A stretch of DNA of 64,000 nucleotides from assembly GCF_002443295.1 (NCBI RefSeq), contig NZ_BAOS01000029.1, forward strand, positions 1 through 64,000. The letters run 5' to 3'. The stretch comes from Candidatus Scalindua japonica. GTDB lineage: Bacteria; Planctomycetota; Brocadiia; Brocadiales; Scalinduaceae. The notes beneath the pieces are model-generated. The model did no database searches and was not told the origin of the DNA. It worked only from the letters and a program-made list of their open reading frames with translations. Within the stretch, counting starts at the first letter, position 1; the number at the start of each line of letters is the position of its first letter. Below, in pieces: positions 58,198 to 64,000 of this stretch. The translations under genes were made by a program, and so were the position numbers.

Positions 58198-59229
58198 ATG
58201 CGTATTAGATGGAGGGAATTTGAACTACCAAATAGAGTTAGTGTAGAAAAGGAAACATATACTGATTCTTATGGAAAGTTTATTGCTGAACCTTTTGAAC
58301 GAGGTTTTGGGATTACTGTAGGAAATGGTTTGAGGAGGATCTTGCTTTCTTCAATAGAAGGAAGTGCTGTGACATCTGCTAAGATTGAAGGTGTAGAACA
58401 CGAATTCAGTACTATTCCGAATGTGGTAGAAGATACAATTGATATTATTCTTAATATTAAGAATCTTGTTGTAAAATTACATACAGATAAGCCTAGAAAA
58501 ATAAAAATTGAAACGAATAAAAAAGGAATAGTTACAGCAGCAGATATTATTACAGACGACGGTGTGGACGTCATCAACAAAGATCTTCATATAGCAACTA
58601 TTTCAGAAAATATAGATTTTAAAGTTGAGATGGAGGTTAAAAAAGGCAGAGGCTACAAAACAGCGGAAGAAAACGGAGTAGGAAGCAGCGAAGTTGGAGT
58701 AATTCCTATAGATGCAATTTTCTCTCCTGTTCGAAAGACAAAGATACGTGTTGAAGAGACTCGAGTAGGCAGAAGAACAAATTATGATAAGTTGATAATT
58801 GAAATCTGGACAAATGGTGTTATTACTCCTAAAATGGCACTGACAGAAGCATCAAAGGTTTTCAGGAAGCACTTAAATCCATTTGTGCATTACTTTGAAC
58901 TGGGTAGAGAACTACCGAGTGCAGGAGAAAAACAGATTGAACAAGTAGATGAAAAAGAGGAAGATCCTGAAACCGAAATAAAAAAGAAGGCGGTGGTCTC
59001 AGTTGCTGAGCTGGATCTATCTGTCAGGGCTTCAAACTGCCTGGAGTATGCTAATATAAAAACTGTTAATGAGCTTATCACAAAAGAAGAAGATGAGTTG
59101 TTAGAATTGAAGAATTTTGGAAAAACAACGCTGGTTGAAATTAAGAAAAAGCTTAATCAGTTGGGTTTATCATTCAAGAATCCCGGGGATGTAAACCGAG
59201 AAGGAAAGGAATTGTCTCATGAGGCATAG
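58198..59229 (+). CDS. rpoA: RNA polymerase alpha subunit
   Basis: The 343-residue alpha subunit has the N-terminal assembly domain (FERGFGITVGNGLRRILLSSIEGSAVTSAKIEGVEHEFSTI) and a C-terminal domain (ELDLSVRASNCLEYANIKTVNELITKEEDELLELKNFGKTTLVEIKKKL) with the usual UP-element-binding arginine and asparagine context. A charged linker joins them. Its stop overlaps rplQ by 11 bases. Confidence 0.96.
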   Translation: MRIRWREFELPNRVSVEKETYTDSYGKFIAEPFERGFGITVGNGLRRILLSSIEGSAVTSAKIEGVEHEFSTIPNVVEDTIDIILNIKNLVVKLHTDKPRKIKIETNKKGIVTAADIITDDGVDVINKDLHIATISENIDFKVEMEVKKGRGYKTAEENGVGSSEVGVIPIDAIFSPVRKTKIRVEETRVGRRTNYDKLIIEIWTNGVITPKMALTEASKVFRKHLNPFVHYFELGRELPSAGEKQIEQVDEKEEDPETEIKKKAVVSVAELDLSVRASNCLEYANIKTVNELITKEEDELLELKNFGKTTLVEIKKKLNQLGLSFKNPGDVNREGKELSHEA

Positions 59230-59782
59230 GAGAAAAGATAAACATTTGGGCAGAACGTCAAGCCACAGAAAAGCGTTGCGGAGTAATCTGGCTAATAGTC
59301 TTTTCACATATGGTCGAATTATTACGACGAAGGAAAAAGCTAAACATGTTCGTCCGTTTGTGGAAAAGTTGATTACAACGGCAAAAAAAGGTTTTATAAA
59401 GAAAGAAGCTGATAAAGCTGCTTATATCCACTATTATAGACAGGTGTTGACAAAACTAAACAATAAAGAGGTGGTAAGAAAGTTATTTGGTGAGGGTAAA
59501 TGGCGTGAGACCGGAGGGATTGCGGAGAGATATTTGGAACGTAATGGCGGCTATACCAGAATACTCAAACTTTCAGGGAGCAGAATGGGTGTCTTGTCAG
59601 GAAGTAGCGTTGGAGATGTGCCGGAATTAGAGTATAAAATGGAAGGTTTTGAGCGAAAACTGCGACTGATAGGAAATCGCCTTGGAGACAACGCCAGTAG
59701 GGTTATCTTTGAATTAATAGAGGAAGTTCAAGAGGAAAAAGATATAGCACCTACAGTTTCAGTAGCGGAAGAAAATAAATAA
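59219..59782 (+). CDS. rplQ: Ribosomal protein L17
   Basis: The L17 core (RHRRKDKHLGRTSSHRKALRSNLANSLFTYGRIITTKEKAKHVRPFVEKLIT and GGYTRILKLSGSRMG) is clear. At 187 residues it is longer than E. coli L17 (about 127) because of an extended acidic C-terminus ending in EEVQEEKDIAPT. The ATG lies within the last codons of rpoA. Confidence 0.94.
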   Translation: MRHRRKDKHLGRTSSHRKALRSNLANSLFTYGRIITTKEKAKHVRPFVEKLITTAKKGFIKKEADKAAYIHYYRQVLTKLNNKEVVRKLFGEGKWRETGGIAERYLERNGGYTRILKLSGSRMGVLSGSSVGDVPELEYKMEGFERKLRLIGNRLGDNASRVIFELIEEVQEEKDIAPTVSVAEENK

Positions 59783-59810
59783 ATTATAACCTGATTGTTG
59801 TAATATAAAA

Positions 59811-60251
59811 ATGATTAGGAATTTTAGTTGGTTAATAGAAGGCGAAATAGCGGGTATGGGTAAGCCGGCCTCTTCTGTGAATGATTTTGAATTTCTCAAG
59901 GGTAAAGGTGTTGAGGCGATTGTAACACTTACGGAGTATCCTCTAAGTGAAGTCCTGATAGAGGAATTTGGCTTTAACGTTAAGCACATTCCGGTTAAAG
60001 ATTTTGAGGCCCCAGCGCTGGAGCAAATTGAAGATTTTGTAACATTTGCAGTGGATCAACTGTCTAAGCATAAAAGGCTGGTTGTCCATTGTGAAGCGGG
60101 TATAGGGAGGACAGGGACTATGCTGGCATGTTACCTGGTTAGCCAAGGATACAGTGCGCTGGATGCGATAGAAGAAGTGAGAGCAAGAAGGCCTGGTTCT
60201 ATCGAAACGATAGAACAGGAAGAGGTGGTTCTCATGTACGAACGTAAATAG
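59811..60251 (+). CDS. VHZ/DUSP23-like dual-specificity phosphatase
   Basis: The 146-residue protein has the cysteine phosphatase loop H93-C94-E-A-G-I-G-R100-T with CX5R, and a candidate general acid Asp64 in VKDFEAPA. NFSWLIEGEIAGMGKP at the start, TMLACYLVSQGYSALDAI and RRPGSIETIEQE near the end closely resemble eukaryotic VHZ (DUSP23) and related small prokaryotic phosphatases. It begins 28 bases after rplQ, the last gene of the ribosomal array, and is probably co-transcribed. The substrate is unknown and could be a phosphoprotein or another phosphoester. Confidence 0.85.
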   Translation: MIRNFSWLIEGEIAGMGKPASSVNDFEFLKGKGVEAIVTLTEYPLSEVLIEEFGFNVKHIPVKDFEAPALEQIEDFVTFAVDQLSKHKRLVVHCEAGIGRTGTMLACYLVSQGYSALDAIEEVRARRPGSIETIEQEEVVLMYERK

Positions 60252-60533
60252 TACTTAGTTGCTTTATTATTAGACTGAAGCATGTTAGATTATATAGTAG
60301 ATAAACGCACTACAGAGAAAAGAGTGACGTGTTTAATCCATTGATATATTATAATAGAATCCCACCTTCGATATTAGGTTAAATTATTAAAACATTCTGC
60401 TGCATAGGATACTGTTAATTAACTGTTTCGCCTGTAGTTTAGGTATGGAATGAGGCATTTTCTTTCGTGAAGCTTTATTTGCTCTCACGCATTTTTTATG
60501 TACATCAGTATGTATTATTTATAAAGCTATTTT
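60252..60533. other. Intergenic region between convergent genes
   Basis: No gene is seen. It separates the plus-strand ribosomal array from tatC on the minus strand. No clear intrinsic terminator with a GC stem and T-run was recognised. Confidence 0.3.
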
Positions 60534-61886
60534 TTACAGGCTTATATTGCGTCTGTCTTGTTCATTAAGCTTCTTCTGCATTTCCTTAGCCCATTTGATA
60601 ACTTTGTTTATATCTGTCGTTTTACCTCCGGTTGTAAACTTTAATTGTCTTCCCTCAAAAATTTTCTTCTTTTGGCCATTTGCGACAACTGTTGCTTCGC
60701 CCTTTGTTACGGTAACATAGACCGTGTGCTTAGAGACCTTTATATCAATATTACTATCGCTTGAAGTTACAACGTTTTCTTTGGCTGCTATCATAAACGG
60801 TTTATCATCCGCCTTTATAGCAATTAGTATTTGTCCCTCTATAAGTTTGATGTTTCTGCTTTTTACAAACTTGACTTCTGTATTAACATCCATTATGACA
60901 TAGGTTCCGTCCTTAAGGAGGAAGGATGCCTTGCTGTCTCTTTCTGTCTTCAGCGTGGCGCCATTGTTGATTTTATATTCAGATGATAAGGGCTGCCAGC
61001 TTGTACCGGCGTTCGGAAGTATTTTGACGGTACCAGTTGACTCAAGAAAATCTGCTTTTGTTGGAAGAGTGAAAATTAGATAAACAATATAAATCAGTAA
61101 AACACCGATCGCTAATAAAGTGCCAAATCTTTGGACCGCTTTCTTAGTAGGTTTCATTGTAAGAATGCCTACCTCATAAAGAATTATCATTGGTAAAGCT
61201 GTCATGACCTGTGTAAAAGGATCTGGAGGTGTTATTACCGCAGCAAGGATGAATATAATGAGAATTGCGTACAAGCGCCACTTAATGAAATCATCTGCCT
61301 GAAGCATTCCGATCTTGGAAATAAATAACATTACAAGTGGAAGCTGAAAAACAATTCCAAGTGCGAGCGTCAGCAATGTTACCAATGATATATACTGGCT
61401 CATTGTTATCATTGGTTGCACGCCTCCTCCCAATATTTTTATAAGGAATTGAAGACCATAGGGTATTAAGAAGTAATATCCGAATAATACACCTGTTATG
61501 AATGCAAAGTATGAAACGGGAGCAAAAGTTTTTACATATTTACGCTCTTTTTTAAATAGACCTGCCTCAACAAATCTCCAGACTTGAAATAAGATTAACG
61601 GGTATGCTACGAAAACAGAGGTTATTAAGCAAAGTTTTATATAAGCATAAAAACCTTCCTGATAACTAAGTACCTGAAGCGATTGTGATAGCCCCAGGTT
61701 TTTCATGGTGATACTATGGGGCTTTTTAATAATTTCAAGGATCCTTGCCTTAAAAAACCAGCAGACAAAGAATAACCCTATAACGATGAAGATTGACTTT
61801 ATAATTCGTGATCTTAATTCTTCGAGATGTTCACTTATGGGTACTCTTTTTTCATGAATTTTTTCTTCTTCGGTTGTTTCCGGCAT
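60534..61886 (-). CDS. tatC: TatC translocase subunit fused to a FecR-like domain
   Basis: Residues 1-245 form TatC with six hydrophobic helices, and the family motifs SEHLEELRSRII and QVWRFVEAGLFKKERKY with the conserved glutamate. A seventh hydrophobic segment (about 254-274, FGTLLAIGVLLIYIVYLIFTL) follows. It moves the C-terminus across the membrane. Residues about 282-420 form a FecR-like beta domain (GTVKILPNAGTSWQPL, NNGATLKTERDSKASFLLKDGTYVIMDVNTEVKF). TatC normally ends after helix six, near 250 residues. The frame is continuous, so this is a real fusion unless there is a sequencing error. No tatA or tatB is adjacent. The TatC half is secure; the FecR-like assignment rests on pattern. 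Confidence 0.87.
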   Translation of the reverse strand: MPETTEEEKIHEKRVPISEHLEELRSRIIKSIFIVIGLFFVCWFFKARILEIIKKPHSITMKNLGLSQSLQVLSYQEGFYAYIKLCLITSVFVAYPLILFQVWRFVEAGLFKKERKYVKTFAPVSYFAFITGVLFGYYFLIPYGLQFLIKILGGGVQPMITMSQYISLVTLLTLALGIVFQLPLVMLFISKIGMLQADDFIKWRLYAILIIFILAAVITPPDPFTQVMTALPMIILYEVGILTMKPTKKAVQRFGTLLAIGVLLIYIVYLIFTLPTKADFLESTGTVKILPNAGTSWQPLSSEYKINNGATLKTERDSKASFLLKDGTYVIMDVNTEVKFVKSRNIKLIEGQILIAIKADDKPFMIAAKENVVTSSDSNIDIKVSKHTVYVTVTKGEATVVANGQKKKIFEGRQLKFTTGGKTTDINKVIKWAKEMQKKLNEQDRRNISL

Positions 61887-62257
61887 TTGTTTCTAGTCCT
61901 GTAAATCGTTATTAGTAGTAAATGATTCTATAAAGCGTCTTGTTTGCTTGTTTATAAAGTATCTCAGTTGATACTGTGATAAATGTACTTATTCTAAGGA
62001 GTGATTATAATACTAAGATGCTGTTTAAATTACAAGATTCAATATAATTGGCCGATAACATACAAACCGTGTTACTGCATTAATACGCATCATTGTCGAT
62101 AATCCACTCCATATTTCCCTCTTAATTCAATGACATTGCTTCCAATGGGATTGTATTAGGAGCACGTGTATTAGAAAAGCCTTGCAAGGGTTATTTGTTT
62201 TTGTTACCATTGATCATAAAGCCTTATCACTCTTTCTCTTAATTAGGAGATAAACCC
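61887..62257. other. 371-base intergenic region between tatC and ribH
   Basis: No gene is seen in this divergent control region. A short hairpin AGTATC-TCAGTT-GATACT lies at 61968-61985, a TATAAT box at 62006-62011 without a matching -35 box, and a CCTTGCAAGG palindrome near 62180. No FMN riboswitch-like conserved block was found ahead of ribH. AGGAGA lies seven bases before the ribH start codon. Confidence 0.4.
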
Positions 62258-62725
62258 GTGGGAAAAACTTTTGAAGGCAACCTTGTAGGTAATAACAAAA
62301 CATTCGGAATTGTTGTTAGCAGGTTCAATAGCTTTATTACAAAGAGGTTGTTGGAAGGCGCTCAAGACTGTTTTGTCAGACACGGTGTAAATGCAAATAA
62401 CATCGATGTTTTTTGGGTTCCAGGTGCATGTGAGCTGCCTATTACTGCTATGCGATTGGCTAAGAACGCTAAGCACGATGGGATTATTTGTCTTGGTTCT
62501 GTAATACGTGGTGAAACACCCCATTTTGATTATGTATCCAATGAGTCAGCAAAAGGTATTTCTGAAGTTGGACTTAAAACAGGTATACCAACAATATATG
62601 GTGTTATTACAACTGAGACACTGGAACAAGCCATAGATAGGGCTGGCGCCAGGGTTGGTAACAAAGGTGCTGAGGCCGCACTTACCGCCTTGGAGATGGT
62701 GAATCTCTTTGATGAAATAGATTAG
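62258..62725 (+). CDS. ribH: 6,7-dimethyl-8-ribityllumazine synthase
   Basis: The 155-residue enzyme makes the lumazine precursor of riboflavin. It shows IVVSRFNSFITKRLLEGA, VFWVPGACELPITAMRLA, GSVIRGETPHFDYVSNESAKG and NKGAEAALTALEMVNL, typical of the icosahedral or pentameric enzymes. The start is GTG behind AGGAGA. It precedes nusB, a frequent neighbour in bacteria. Confidence 0.96.
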   Translation: MGKTFEGNLVGNNKTFGIVVSRFNSFITKRLLEGAQDCFVRHGVNANNIDVFWVPGACELPITAMRLAKNAKHDGIICLGSVIRGETPHFDYVSNESAKGISEVGLKTGIPTIYGVITTETLEQAIDRAGARVGNKGAEAALTALEMVNLFDEID

Positions 62726-62733
62726 TGTTTTTT

Positions 62734-62877
62734 GTAAGTTCTCAAGAAATTGGTAAAAATCTGATCCGCTCCGCACAAAAGGCACCGAGGGCTTTAATCC
62801 ACACCTGCACACGTCTGCAAGGAAGGGTATTGATGGTTGAAAATATATAAGCCTTTCTTGATTTATTGAGAACTTAC
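62734..62877. repeat. 144-bp inverted-repeat element flanked by T6 (MITE-like)
   Basis: GTAAGTTCTCAA (62734-62745) and its exact reverse complement TTGAGAACTTAC (62866-62877) bound a 144-base segment without coding capacity. Six Ts lie immediately outside each end (62728-62733 and 62878-62883), which resembles a target-site duplication. The right end is 23 bases before the nusB start codon. It might instead be a long hairpin leader. Confidence 0.5.
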
Positions 62878-62900
62878 TTTTTTATTATGGAGATTTATGG

Positions 62901-64000
62901 ATGCGGAAAAGAACGCGGTCCCGAGAAATTGTATTACAGGTTCTTTATCAATTAGAGGTTCGGGGCAATGACGTTATAGACGAGGTAGACGCGTTCTGTA
63001 TTGAACAGGGTACGGATGCCGAAGTAAGCGATTTTGCCATTAAATTGGTAAATGGCTGTATTCAGAAAATGGGAGAAATAGACCGGAGGATAACCAGTAT
63101 TTCTGAAAATTGGGAACTGCAGAGGATGCCGGTTGTAGATAAAAATATTTTGAGGTTGGCATGTTATGAACTATTTTATGTGGATGACATTCCTCCAAAG
63201 GTATCTATCAACGAGGCGATTGATTTAGCGAAAAAATTCAGTACTGAGAAATCTGGATTATTTGTAAACGGAATATTAGATAAAATATATTCACTAAATA
63301 TAAAGAATGATAATAATCTTCGGAAAACTATAACAAGTGTAAGAGAGGTAAATGCTTCAGGAAAAGGAGGACGTACCGGGGCTGATTTGCATATCCATAC
63401 TGATTTTTCAGATGGGACCATGTCTCCTGAACAAGTGATTAAAGAGGCGTCTAAACTAAATCTTCGTACAATTGCGATAACCGATCATGATACTATTGAT
63501 GCTGTTGAGTTTGCCCAACACATTGGAAACAGGGAAGAGATTGACGTGGTTCCCGCAATAGAGCTTTCTTCGAATTATTGTTCGGCAGATATTCACCTTT
63601 TAGGCTATTTTATTGATATACAGAACAGTGCGCTTCTGGAAAAATTAGCGGAGTTGCGTTCTGAAAGAGTAGAGCGAATTAAGAAGATTACAAAGAAGCT
63701 CAGAACCATAGGTGTAAAAGTGGAGCACCAGGAAGTTTTTGATGTTTCTAAAGAAGGTTCGCCCGGACGGATGCACATAGCTGAGGTTTTGTGTAATAAA
63801 GGTTACTGTAGTGATATTCGGGAATCTTTTCAAAAATATCTCTCTGATAATGGACCGGCTTATGTGTCCAAGGAAGCGTTAGCATTAAAAGACGCTATAG
63901 AACTTATAATTTCTGCTGATGGTGTTCCAGTCCTTTCACATCCTGGTGTTACCAAGAGAGATTCGTTAATACCCAAGATGGTGGAATATGGCCTGCAGGG
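62901..64000 (+). CDS. NusB-PHP fusion protein (3' partial)
   Basis: One uninterrupted frame begins with NusB (about 1-132: RSREIVLQVLYQLEVRG, DKNILRLACYELFYVDDIPPKVSINEAIDLAKKFS) and continues through a lysine-rich linker into a PHP phosphoesterase domain from about 161. That domain carries DLHIHTDFSDGTMSPEQVI, AITDHDTIDAVEFA, the Glu in PAIELSS and SHPGVTKRDS, the metal-binding pattern of the YciV/TrpH group. The coding frame runs off the right edge after 366 codons, so the end is missing. NusB normally has about 140 residues and stands alone. GGAG lies eight bases before the ATG. Confidence 0.9.
   Translation, partial: MRKRTRSREIVLQVLYQLEVRGNDVIDEVDAFCIEQGTDAEVSDFAIKLVNGCIQKMGEIDRRITSISENWELQRMPVVDKNILRLACYELFYVDDIPPKVSINEAIDLAKKFSTEKSGLFVNGILDKIYSLNIKNDNNLRKTITSVREVNASGKGGRTGADLHIHTDFSDGTMSPEQVIKEASKLNLRTIAITDHDTIDAVEFAQHIGNREEIDVVPAIELSSNYCSADIHLLGYFIDIQNSALLEKLAELRSERVERIKKITKKLRTIGVKVEHQEVFDVSKEGSPGRMHIAEVLCNKGYCSDIRESFQKYLSDNGPAYVSKEALALKDAIELIISADGVPVLSHPGVTKRDSLIPKMVEYGLQ

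Noticed and set aside
61887-62257. FMN riboswitch upstream of ribH
   Set aside because: The conserved RFN blocks were not found, and the region lacks the expected multi-stem pattern.
1-64000. CRISPR array, rRNA genes or replication origin
   Set aside because: No regularly spaced direct repeats, rRNA-like blocks or DnaA-box clusters were seen by eye.

Overview
The window looks like a chromosome segment from a low-GC planctomycete, most plausibly an anammox-type lineage (Brocadiales, Scalindua-like). That placement is inferred from the feel of the protein sequences, the low GC content, the frequent TTG/GTG starts, the sparse Shine-Dalgarno sites and the gene set. No marker in the window proves it, and no database search was possible.

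Region 1 (1-9.8 kb) is accessory. An IS630-type insertion sequence is followed by a compact same-strand cluster. It encodes a HpnP-like B12-binding radical SAM enzyme, a second B12-type radical SAM enzyme, a stand-alone acyl carrier protein, a signal-less periplasmic-binding-fold protein, a hotdog thioesterase and a fatty acyl-AMP ligase. A third B12-binding radical SAM enzyme converges on the cluster from the other strand. Together they suggest that a fatty acid is adenylated, loaded on the carrier protein, modified by radical chemistry and released. There is no ketosynthase, so the pathway would tailor an acyl chain rather than build one. This is the best candidate in the window for an undescribed pathway.

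Region 2 (9.9-25.3 kb) is housekeeping: a DUF445 membrane protein, Maf, a CPA1 Na+/H+ antiporter, MurJ, ThiE, PurF-PurM, a CDP-alcohol phosphatidyltransferase, endonuclease III, PurC with a J-domain protein, a LolC/E-type permease and chorismate synthase.

Region 3 (25.3-60.3 kb) is one continuous plus-strand array. It starts with tRNA-Thr(TGT), tRNA-Tyr, tRNA-Gly, tRNA-Thr(GGT) and tuf, the same order as the E. coli thrU-tyrU-glyT-thrT-tufB operon. It continues through rpmG, tRNA-Trp, secE, nusG, rplKAJL and rpoBC, then directly into rpsLG-fusA-tuf and the S10, spc and alpha ribosomal protein operons as far as rplQ. Departures from the textbook layout are two tuf copies with a four-cysteine motif, absence of rpmD, a methyltransferase gene between rpsM and rpsK, and a VHZ/DUSP23-like phosphatase directly after rplQ.

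Region 4 (60.5-64 kb) holds a TatC protein with an extra membrane segment and a FecR-like domain fused to its C-terminus, ribH, a small inverted-repeat element flanked by T6 runs, and a NusB-PHP fusion gene that runs off the right edge.
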